Shown piece by piece: positions 55,177 to 64,000 of a DNA stretch of 64,000 bases. The DNA is from Cochliopodium minus (lineage: Eukaryota; Discosea; Himatismenida; Cochliopodiidae): assembly GCA_024220525.1 (NCBI GenBank), contig JAMYWO010000002.1:64862-128861 (forward strand). Reading direction: 5' to 3'. How positions within the stretch are numbered: the stretch's first letter is position 1; every line of letters starts with the position of its first letter. The notes under the pieces were generated by a model. The model did no database searches, was not told the origin of the DNA, and saw only the letters and a program-made list of their open reading frames with translations. The translations under genes were made by a program, and so were the position numbers.

Positions 55177-56716
55177 CTAGTTTAATTGAGACTTTTCTTC
55201 TTCATTTAACATATTATAAAAATTTTGAGAAAATCTGAAACGAATGAAAGGATCATTCATCAACTTCAAAATTTGGGACTGGGCCTTATTGAAAACATCA
55301 CGATTAATTTCCGATTTTTCGATTTTCTTTTTGATTTCCTCAATGACATGAGAAGAGAGGTTGACAGAATGAGAAGTGACCTGCGAAGAATCACAATAAT
55401 TGCGATAGATCTCGACAGCTTTCTCCTTTAAGGTTGTTTCGTTGTCGATTAGTTTGAAATCTTCGACGAGATGGTAGAAGTTGAAGTTGTCGTCAGAGTG
55501 TTCTGATTCTAGGAATTGTTTGAAGTATTTAGATCTCCCTGGGTTGAGCAACAACTATTTTCCAAAAAAAATTTAAAATTAATAACGAAAACTCGAAGAT
55601 AGGATAAAAAGAAAATAAAAAATAAATTTTAAATCAAAACAAATCTAAAAAGATTAATTTTGTTGATATTTAAAATCAAAATATTTAAAATCAAAATAAA
55701 AAAATATAAAAATAAAAAAATATAAAAATAAAAAAATAAAAAAATAAAAAAATAAAAAAATAAAAAAATAAAAAAATAAAAAACATAAAAAACATAAAAA
55801 AACATAAAAATTTTAAAAGAAATAAAAAATTATTCATACTTTTGTGTTGAATTGATATATGGAGGTGCTCCTTGTGAGGGTACTTTTAGAATTAAGAGTT
55901 TCGTTGTGCATGTTAGCGAAAATCTCAGTGTGGATGAATCTCATGTAGGCGTCCAGACGCAATATTTTGAAAACTTCCACTGCTAACTCATCGAAGATAT
56001 TGTTTGATCCATTTTTGTAGACTTCCAAAATGGTTTTCTTGCAATCAAATAAAAAATTTAAAAAAAATTTAAAAAATAAAAAAATAATAAAATAAAAAAA
56101 TAAAAAAATAAAAAAATACAAAATGAAAAAATAAAAATAAAAATTAAAAAAATAAAAATAAAAAAATTAAAAAAAATAAAAAAATTATCTTATTGTCATA
56201 AAAAATCAAAATAAAGTTTTTTTCTTACTACAATCTGGGGAGACACTTCAATCTTACTTTCTGCATTCTCCTCCAAGTATTTTTTAACTATGAAAAAAGC
56301 CATTCCCACTCTCGCTGATACAAATTTAAAAATATAAAAAAAATCAAAAAAAATCAAAAAAAATCTTTATTGATTAAAAAAATAAAATAAGATAAAAAAT
56401 AAAAATAAAAAATAGAGATTTAAATAATCAAAATAAAAAAATAAAAAAAATTTTACTTGTAATTTGTGTTTCAGCTAAAATTAATAAAAAAAAATTAATT
56501 AATTAAAAAAAAAAAAATTTGTGTGGTAAAACAAAATACGTACCCTTGTAAACCATAATTTTCTGATAAATATCGAGATAAAGCTCGCTGTTCTCACGAG
56601 CTAAAAACTCCCTGAAATATTTGGATTTCTCTGGATTGTTGATCATGTTGTTGAAGTAGGAGAGCTTCTCTTTTCCTTTCACTTTGATTGAGTTTTGGTA
56701 ATTGGGTTGGTATTTT
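55177..56716 (-). CDS. Tandem RGS-domain protein, 5'-partial
   Basis: Two RGS domains, each a GTPase-accelerating module for G-alpha. RGS-1 spans four exons: MINNPEKSKYFREFLARENS...LYLDIYQKIMVYK (56716 to about 56543), an 18-nt exon (ETQIT, near 56470), RVGMAFFIVKKYLEENAESK (about 56327-56232), and KTILEVYKNG...FDELAVEVFKILRLDAYMRF. RGS-2 follows in the last exon: LLNPGRSKYFKQFLESEHSD, LKEKAVEIYRNYCDSSQVTS, FNKAQSQILKLMNDPFIRFR. The first visible exon begins at an acceptor, so the start lies upstream, beyond repeats and the N at 57137. Introns here are long arrays of AAAAAAT (T-rich on the coding strand). Confidence 0.78.
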
Positions 56717-56719
56717 CTT

Positions 56720-57056
56720 TGTTCAAAAAATGTTATGAAAATAAATTAATTAAAATAAAAATAAAAATAAAAACAAAAATGAAAAAAAATGAAAATAAAT
56801 AAAATGAAATGATAAAAATAAAATTATTCTAAACTATAATAAAAAACATAATAATAAAAATAAATAAAATATAAAATAAATTTTAGACAATAAAACTAAA
56901 ATAAAAAAAAAACTAAAAATAAAAAATAAAATTTGAAAAATAAAAAAATAAAATAAAAAATAAAAAATAAAATAGAAAATAATTATCAAAAAGTGTGAAT
57001 TAAAAAACAAAAAATAAAATAAAAAATAAAAAATAAAAATAAAAATAAAAAATAAA

Positions 57057-57087
<31 letters not shown>

Positions 57088-57180
57088 TAAAAAATAAAAA
57101 ATAAAAAATAAAAAATAAAAAATAAAAAATAAAAAANAATATGACCGTAAATTAGAGATTGAAAATATCATAAAATTTTT
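56720..57180. repeat. A/T low-complexity block with N at 57137
   Basis: About 420 bp of AAAAATA-type units up to the N, then unique sequence of another gene. It holds no exon that I can see and is the probable place where the 5' exons of the tandem-RGS gene are lost. Confidence 0.65.
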
Positions 57181-57199
57181 ATTCGTTTGATAATTAGGT

Positions 57200-57825
57200 A
57201 TGTCATCCAAAATACAATGCAATTCAAAAGTTAGAGACATTTCCGAAGTTGATTCATTGGATTGTTGTGAGGGAATGGTAGCATGTGTTACTTGTGAATG
57301 CTCGAAAATGTGTTTAGGACCCAATATTTGTCAATGTTGTTGTGACAATTCAGCCATGGTAAAATAAATAATTATATAAATTCATTACTTTATTTTTCGA
57401 TAAAGTATGGGCAAGATACACCTACAAGAAGTGAAAACTGTGCAAAATGTTTTAACTCTACTTTTTGTTATGTAAAAAACAAATTCTATCTTTTAAATTT
57501 TTTTTAAATTTTTTCCTTTTTGAAAGTGTTATGTAGGTTTTTTGGTAGAATTTTTTTTTGATAACTAAACTTTTCAAAAGGATTGTCTTGAAGAGGTAAA
57601 TATAATTAAATAAAAAAATGGATTATTTCTTAACTTAATTTTAAAAAGTGTTGCAATGGAGACAAGAAATGTGAATGTAAAAACTGCAGTTGTGATTGCA
57701 ACAGCTGCTATTGTGATCCTGTTACTTGTCACGTAAATAAATTACTTTTTAATTAAAAATAAACTCAATTTTTATTCTTGAAACATCTTTTAATAAAGAG
57801 TTGTGACTGCCTTTGTAATTGTTGA
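57200..57825 (+). CDS. Cysteine-rich metallothionein-like small protein
   Basis: Five exons, every join in phase 0, give about 116 residues with 29 cysteines (25%). Exon 1 (ATG 57200): VACVTCECSKMCLGPNICQ then CCC; exon 2: SENCAKCFNSTFCY; exon 3: only 15 nt (DCLEE, 57582-57596); exon 4: CCNGDKKCECKNCSCDCNSC then YCDPVTC; exon 5: SCDCLCNC and stop. CxC and CC clusters without aromatic core suggest metal-thiolate binding. I do not recognise a named family. The consistent phases argue for a real gene although each exon is tiny. Confidence 0.62.
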
Positions 57826-58517
57826 AAAGAATAAGAAAATCAAAAAAATTAAAAAATAAAAAATGAAATCCATTTTCAATAAAAGATTTCTCGAATAAAT
57901 CGAATTTTATATATTCATATATTGAATGGACTATCAGTTATCTATCCATTCTCTCAGATTCTTTCATGTGTTATCCATATGAGGAAATTTGGAGGTATAT
58001 TTCTATATTATCAGCAATATAAAGCTAAAATGATATAATTCTAATTCTTATAATCCATCAATTGTTGGAATGTTGAAGCACAATTTCAAAAGGGCATGTG
58101 TTTATAGCCAATGGAGATTTGAGGAAATTTAATTTGGATTCTTGGCTAATCACTCTGAAAGGTAATGAATAGATTATCATTATTAAATATCAACAAATTA
58201 ACATTATCAAAAAGATCTCCTTTATGTAATAAAAATATAATTAATTGAAATTTATATGACCCATATAATTGCAATTTAGTTGAAATATTGGTTTGATAAT
58301 CCTAAAATCAATAATTTGCATCTATTTATAGCCATATCTAATTTATGCCAACAATGATAAAGGAGATAGGAGAAAAGATTTCAAGACTAAATAATTTTGT
58401 TGGGTTCGTTCTTTATTAACAAGTGAGAAATTAAAAACTTTTTTGAAATCATTTTGGAAGATATTTTATTTTAAATAACAAATCAATATTTATTTAATAT
58501 TTGAAGATAAGATTACT
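57826..58517. other. Intergenic region, no convincing gene
   Basis: About 690 bp between convergent genes. Short high-complexity stretches exist near 57925-57995 and 58060-58160, but neither gives a long open frame or known motif. They may be decayed exons. Confidence 0.45.
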
Positions 58518-61500
58518 TCAAAATGGGCATTGAGTGGCCAAGTGTCCAAATCCTCCACACTATAAAAAATTTATAAAGATATTTCAAAAAAAAGAGCAAA
58601 TTTTTTTTTCTCTTACTTGGTAACAAACAAGTCCATTGTTTGGGTTGTTTTGTTCAGAATAGAGATCAGTGAACCACTTCTCCTCAAAAACATCTTTCAA
58701 TTTTTCTATCCTGTTTTTCTCAACATTATTGTTTCTATCAATAATAGGAGCCTATGCAAATAAATCATAATTTAGAATATTAGAAAAAAAATGAAATAAA
58801 ATTACATTAAAATAATCTTTTTCCTTTGGAAGAACGATTTTGCCTATAGTTTTGAAACAAAATTTTGTTGTAAATAAAATTAATTAAAATCAAAATTACT
58901 CAAATTCTTGCATTCCACTTCTAAATCATTAGGGAAGTTGAATTGATCGATTTGGCTGATAAAACTTTCTTCAAACTTTATTTTAGACGCAGAAAAATCA
59001 AATCCTGCATTTTTCTTTTGAAAATTTTTTTTTAGTTTTTAAAAAAATGTGATATTTTAAAATAAGTATTACGATGAGTTTGAAAAGAATGAGTTCTTGT
59101 TCATGAGAGGTTTTTTTGGAGAGTGGAGTGGAGAGGAAGAGATGGTCCATTATGGTGTTATCTGTGTGGTCTTTTTCGTTTATATTAAACTCAGGATATT
59201 TTTTTAAAACAAGGTAGACCAAGTGGAACATTCCTTTCTTTGGAAATTAAATTGAATTTTTTTTTTCAATAAATTAGTAGATTATAAATTGGATTTTTTT
59301 TTTCAAATATCATTTTTATTTACTTTGACAGCTTCAATCAATGGAAAAGTTCCATAATTATTTTTGATAGAAAAATCTGCACCCATCTAAATTTGAAATT
59401 AAAAAAAATTTTTTTTTTTTAAAAACTAAAAATTACTTCTAAAAGTTTTATGCAAAGAGTTTCAAGCATTCTGTAGGAACGAGTTTTGTTCAAAAAACAC
59501 TTCATCAACAAAGTGTTTCCATCTGATAATTTTTGTCAAAATATTGTTTTACGAAAATTTTTTATTATTTAAAAATTTTACCATAGTCTCTATGATTTAT
59601 CTCTTCTATTCTGATTTCTGGGTAGGTTTTGATAATTTTGTAAAAGTTTTCTATCCCCAGTTGTGATTGTATTAGAGAAAAGAAAGAGTTCTGGGAATTT
59701 TTGTTTAAAACATTTGGGTTCTTTGAAAAAAAATTAAATAAAAATCATTTATTTATTTATTTAATAATATTTTTACACATCCTGCTTTGACACATTGCAA
59801 GAATACTTTTTGCACTTGGAGCCCATTTATTTGGTCAAACATAAAGTCATCAAAATTTTGATCTTTTCAAAAAATTGAAAGATCAAAATTAATATAACTA
59901 ATAAATTTTAATAATATTTTTACTTTCAGATTTAAATTGCTGTAACCAGAGTAAAGATGGAAAACGTGTCGCATAATGGCAAAGCTTTTTTTTATAAAAA
60001 ATAAAAAAGAACAATTTAATTGAGGTTTAATCGTTGGTTACATTGCACCCAAAAATGTCGATTCCATGAAAGTCCACTCGCTTTGAAAGAAACTTGTTCA
60101 AAATAACAGAATCTTGGTCATCAATCATAGCTATGAGAAAAAAATTAAACAGTTTCAAAAAACAAGGAAATAATTGAAATTTTAATTACCAGCCAACATG
60201 ATTGGTGTTACTCCTTGATATGAAGCCAGAGAAAGGGCCTCTTGACTACAATTATCCAAAAAGAAAAGAATGGATTCTTTCAACGAATCGTAATTGGCAA
60301 TAATGTTGGGTGCCCAATTTGTGGGTCTATTTTTCTATTTACATGAAAAAATTTATTTGAAAATAAAATTTGAGAAATTTTTAAATTAAATATTACAGGG
60401 AAAGTGGACTGATACCAACAGATAGGATAGACGAAGCTCAATTTCTTGCTACCGACTACATGAGAGTAAACTAAAGAAAAAAAAAAGTAATATTTGAACA
60501 AAAAAATGTTTTTGAAAGATACCTTTCCTAAAGTTTTGTTTCTTATACGGGCACAAATATGACTTATTTTTGGAAGATCTGAAAGCTTTTAAATTTATGG
60601 TTAACATTGAATTTTTAAAAATTTCATTAATAAGTACCTGCCAACATCAAGGCCAACAACACAGGAGTGCAAACATACTTGTTGGGCTTGTTTATGTTGA
60701 CTCCTCTCATGAAAAAGTAAGTAATAACATCCAAATTGGCACCTTGAACACATCTTGTAAACAAAAAGATAGGATATACATTCATACAAATTAAATTTAC
60801 TCTTTATTTACCTCAACAGTGGTGTTCTACCTTTTTTGTCTTCTATTGTAATTTGTTCCAGGGTAGGAGACAAAATTTCGCACAAATCAACGTCAGCTCT
60901 TTTAATTTAATTTTATTAAATGATATTTTTATGAAATAAAAGTGATTACAAAGGAGTGCAACAAATAATCAGCAAGGCATTTTTTCCTCTTTTATCAACC
61001 ACTGTGAAATCAGCATTTCCGGATTTGAGTAAGAGAAGGATATCCATCATCTTTCTTTGCTGTTTTCTGTCAACTTTGCCAAGGTTTGCACTAGGATTAA
61101 ACTAATAGAAAATTCAATTTAAAAGATAATTTTGCTTCGACAAAAAATTACTTGTACTGCAAAAGATCTGCACAAAATTATTGAAGGAGTTTGACCAAGT
61201 TCATCCAAACAATTAGGATCAATCTCTATTTGTTGAAATTAATTTAATAAAAATTATATATATTACATAAAATGAAAGAAAGGTTACTCTTATCAAGTAA
61301 ATACTTGATCAACTCGTAATTTATGGAGAAGCAAGCAGAGTGCAATGGAGTGAATCCTCTGTTATCAGGCTCTGATGCTATTTGTTTTATTTCCTCTTCG
61401 CTTTTGTTTTCCAGCAAAATAGAGAGGGCTTTTAAAGCAACTTCAGTGCATTTTTCATTGTTTGTTTGGATCAAACCTTGAGCTTGTCTTTTTGAGAAAT

Positions 61501-62166
61501 TTAAAGGTTATTAGAAAATTTATTTTACAAATCATAGTTTCTTTACCTAACTCTGACCATGCCAAATTGGTTGGCATTGTTGTTAAGAGCGTTTTGTTCG
61601 TCCATTTCGTACTTGGAAAGACAAATGGTGAGAAAAGCATTAGCCCCAAAGTTATCTTTGATTGTGCAATCTGCTCCATTGGTTATCATCATCTCTTAAT
61701 ATCAAATAAATTTAAATATTTTATTTAAAAGTATTTTTTAAAAATGAACCATACCCAATACTTTTATAGGTTCTTTAAAATTGCAAAGATTCAAGCAGAC
61801 ATAGTGAAGAGCTGTTCTACCATGTTTGTCCTTCAAGTTTATTGAAGTGGAGAAAGTATCTTTGAATTTTTCCAACATGAAAAATAGAATTTCTTCATGA
61901 CCAAGTAAAGATGCAACAATCAAAGGACTGTTTCCCTCTTTAATATAAAATTTTAAAAAAAATATATTAAGAAAGAAAAATGAAATACCTTGATCCCTGA
62001 CATTGCTGTTTTTAAGAAACTTTTCAGTTATGAAAGATACTAATTCGATTTGTTTTTGGTTGTCAATAGCATTGGTCTTTGAAACCGCAAAATTAATGAG
62101 ATCACTTGAACAAATTTCTACGTTTGCTCCATTGCTTATTAAGTGTTGGAACGCAACAAGATTTCC
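58518..62166 (-). CDS. Long ankyrin-repeat protein ending in a CCHC zinc knuckle, 5'-partial
   Basis: Some 20 or more small exons. Ankyrin units seen: GNSPLIVASLLGHEEILFFM, HGRTALHYVCLNLCN, EMMITNGADCTIKDNFGANA, NRGFTPLHSACFSINYELIK, and further units between 61200 and 59300. After a non-ankyrin stretch (DFSASKIKFEESFISQIDQF; NRIEKLKDVFEEKWFTDLY) the last two exons join to CYQCGGFGHLATQCPF, a canonical CX2CX4HX4C knuckle, then TGA. Zinc knuckles bind single-stranded nucleic acid, so the protein may tether an RNA or mRNP to an ankyrin scaffold; this is inference. The first visible exon starts at an acceptor (62166) just before a (TTTATTTTA)n array and the N at 62261, so the N terminus is missing. 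Confidence 0.72.
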
Positions 62167-62179
62167 CTAATTAATAAAA

Positions 62180-62261
62180 TAAATTATTTATTTTATTTAT
62201 TTTATTTATTTTATTTATTTTATTTTATTTTATTTATTTTATTTATTTTATTTATTTTATN
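62180..62261. repeat. (TTTATTTTA)n array ending in an N
   Basis: Simple TTTA/TTTTA array ending at an N. The T-rich strand is the plus strand, opposite to the coding strand of the ankyrin-CCHC gene it would interrupt. Confidence 0.7.
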
Positions 62262-62524
62262 CCTCAAGTTTAAAACTTCGATCAAATCAAAACTTGAGTA
62301 TCTCCAAAAGGAGGAAGGTGAAAAGATGAAAGGAATGGGAAATTTTTAAGATCATTCCTTAATGTTTCGATTTTATATTTGTATGAATTTGGATTGCTAA
62401 TGAATAATTATTCATTATGTTTCCTTGGTATAAAGAGATAAGAGATTTCCATTGAAAAGGGATATAAATTACTTGGAGATCAATTTTGAGTTGATATAAA
62501 GGAAATAATTTGAAAGGATTAAAT

Positions 62525-62725
62525 TTACATCACATTGAATCCCATCACAGCTCTATATCCTTTTCCTGTACTAACATTTAATTTTCCAATCAATATTTGA
62601 TCTTTTGATTCTATCTTATTGGTAGGATGGTTGTTTGATGCCAATAAAATTTTATTTCCCATATTTTTGATATTTGAACTTTCTTGGTGATAATAATATC
62701 CACAAAATATTGAAAGAATATTCAT
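62525..62725 (-). CDS. Possible small secreted protein, unrecognised
   Basis: A 66-codon ORF with a hydrophobic start (MNILSIFCGYYYHQES) and a hydrophilic body containing ILIGKLNVSTGKGYRAVMG. No family was recognised and it may be an exon of a larger gene. Base composition is less AT-biased than surrounding intergenic sequence, the only positive sign. Confidence 0.25.
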   Translation of the reverse strand: MNILSIFCGYYYHQESSNIKNMGNKILLASNNHPTNKIESKDQILIGKLNVSTGKGYRAVMGFNVM

Positions 62726-62838
62726 TTTTTTTTTATTTGAAATTCTTTTTTATTCTTATCAAAGGGTGATAAGATATATAAAAAAAAAAATGAAGAATAA
62801 AGAAAAAAATAAATAATAATTTAAATGGAAAATGATAG

Positions 62839-63440
62839 GGAGCCCAAATTATAGAACATCTCCAACATAATAAGTGCAAGACACATAAGAAATTGAAGAA
62901 ATCCAAGAAAAAGAAGAATAGAAGAAGTGATTCACAGGATAGGGAGGAATCTATAGATATGGGGAAGGATAATACAGAAGATAATGAGATGATGGATAAG
63001 TATAAGATAGAGGAGCATGTGGAATAAGATGAATTGAACATTCCAGAGGAGAATTATGAGATGGCTGCGGCATTGATAGATGCATCGTTCAGCGGGAGAC
63101 CATATGCGAAACAGATGATAAGAAGGGGATTGACGGGGGCAAAGTGGTACAGGAGATATACAAACATGATCTGGATCAGATCCATCTTTCTGATCGTATT
63201 GTTTATCTTTTCGTTTGTGGAGAGACCATCTTGGTGTTTTCGAAGCGATTGTGAAATTCCAAGGGATCTGGAGAAGGTGATGAAGGGTGTTCGTCCTGTA
63301 GTGATGAATAGTGGTTTGCCCAAACTGAATTTCATGATTGGTTTGGGAATAGAGTTGGGTTTGGTGATTGGCTTGTGGCTCATTGCTGTTTTGGGTCCTT
63401 TGTTTTTCATTGGTTTGAGAGAGGCTCTTTTGAGGCCGAG
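62839..63440 (+). CDS. Two-pore-channel-like cation channel, N-terminal exon
   Basis: The exon opens after an ATGATAG acceptor with a basic stretch (KKLKKSKKKKNRRSD), then YEMAAALIDASFSGRPYAKQ, WYRRYTNMIWIRSIFLIVLF, FVERPSWCF, and a second hydrophobic helix (LGIELGLVIGLWLIAVLGPL) before REALLRPR and a donor at 63441. The order AAALID ... first helix ... F-E-x-P-x-W-C matches the start of plant/animal TPC1 channels. TAA interrupts the frame at 63025-63027; a 30-nt intron (63019-63048, GTGGAA...CAGAG) would remove it in frame but is very short and has a weak donor. The next exon expected is not clear; sequence from 63727 opens but is out of phase. Confidence 0.5.
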
Positions 63441-63589
63441 GTAAAAAATTATTTCTCTTCATGGGATCTTTTTTATCAACAATATGATAATTTGAATATA
63501 TATCTTTCTTAATCTTCAATCATATGACTTATCAATTCATATTTATTTATCATCAAACTACTTCAACAATATTGTAACCAATTTTCAAT

Positions 63590-63730
63590 ATTTTCAATTT
63601 TATTTTTTATTTTTCATTTTTTTATCTTATTTTTAAATTATTTTATTTTTTAAATTATTTTATTTTTTATTTTTTATTTTTTATTTTTTATTTTTTATTT
63701 TTTATTTTTTATTTTTTATTTTTTATTTAA
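63590..63730. repeat. (TTTTTTA)n array
   Basis: T-rich array on the plus strand following the TPC-like exon, of the same kind as the arrays at the N positions, but without an N. Could be a long intron or another collapsed join. No recognisable exon follows to the window end apart from a short frame at 63730-63890. Confidence 0.6.
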
Positions 63731-64000
63731 GTTTGTTATCGTTGAGGTTTCCCCTAAATACCAAGAGATAATTTTCCAAATTTTATTCATTTTATTTTCT
63801 GGTTTGATTTATTTCTTCAATTACATACATTTCAAAAAAACTTCAAATCTCTTTAAAAAATCTTTAATTTCTCCTCAAAGAACAAATTAAACTATCTTTT
63901 TTTTCTGATTTCCTTGATTAACATTTTTTATCTTCTTTGGAGAATATATGTATATTGTGTTTGACTCAAAAGAAAACTATTTCCACCTGGTTCTATTGAT

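Noticed and set aside
57890-58180. Possible F-box remnant (CYPYEEIWRYIS)
   Set aside because: Too short, with stops on both sides and no acceptor/donor frame that extends it.

Overview
The window looks like nuclear DNA of an intron-rich, very AT-rich, amoeba-like protist. Introns are short (about 45-120 nt, GT...AG) and sit in almost every gene. Asn-, Ser- and Gln-rich low-complexity tracts run through the regulatory proteins. The gene content is purely eukaryotic: ubiquitin E1, ATG4, Set1/COMPASS, NELF-B, SNAPC4, RGS, F-box, ankyrin and kelch proteins. I would place it in Amoebozoa, Heterolobosea or a relative such as Anaeramoebae, but the sequence alone does not decide. No tRNA, rRNA, CRISPR array or intact mobile element was recognised.

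Layout. 1-1.3 kb (minus): exon fragments of arginyl-tRNA synthetase and, oddly, one importin-alpha exon. 1.55-2.27 kb (plus): a lone terminal exon that completes the SNAPC4-like Myb gene found at 31-33 kb. 2.3-16.9 kb (all minus): F-box/SPRY protein, an orphan first exon, a repeat-rich RRM-like protein, NELF-B, ubiquitin-activating enzyme E1, a secreted pappalysin-type metalloprotease, and ATG4. 17.3-23.2 kb (plus): PX-domain protein and Set1 H3K4 methyltransferase. 23.3-25.7 kb (minus): RGS/zinc-ribbon protein. 25.9-33.0 kb (plus): SLC43-like transporter, a BPI/LBP-granulin fusion, and the 5' part of SNAPC4. 33.3-43.8 kb (plus): SLC4 anion transporter, ABCC exporter, and a stand-alone condensation-domain gene with two frameshifts. 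43.9-45.9 kb (minus): secreted kelch protein. 46.4-55.1 kb (plus): zinc-finger/F-box/LRR protein, MATE transporter, LRR protein, ankyrin protein. 55.2-56.7 kb (minus): tandem-RGS protein. 57.2-57.8 kb (plus): tiny cysteine-rich metallothionein-like gene. 58.5-62.2 kb (minus): ankyrin-CCHC protein. 62.8 kb to the end (plus): N-terminal exon of a two-pore-channel-like protein.

Assembly. Five single N bases (1409, 24241, 33134, 57137, 62261) all lie against (TTTTTTA)n, (AAAAAAT)n or (TTTATTTTA)n arrays and behave as scaffold joints. The last SNAPC4 exon lies 31 kb upstream of the rest of its gene, directly behind such a joint, and restores reading frame and Myb repeat exactly. So at least one joint is wrong, or the 1410-33133 block is circularly permuted or tandemly repeated in the real genome.

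Functional themes: RNA polymerase II/III transcription control (NELF-B, Set1, SNAPC4), ubiquitin and autophagy (E1, ATG4, F-box proteins), G-protein signalling (two RGS proteins), membrane transport (SLC43, SLC4, ABCC, MATE, TPC-like), and secreted host/prey-interaction proteins (M43 protease, BPI-granulin, kelch). The most novel items are the BPI-granulin fusion, the Cys-rich mini-gene, the ATG4 with Asn in place of its catalytic Asp, the ankyrin-CCHC protein and the displaced SNAPC4 exon.
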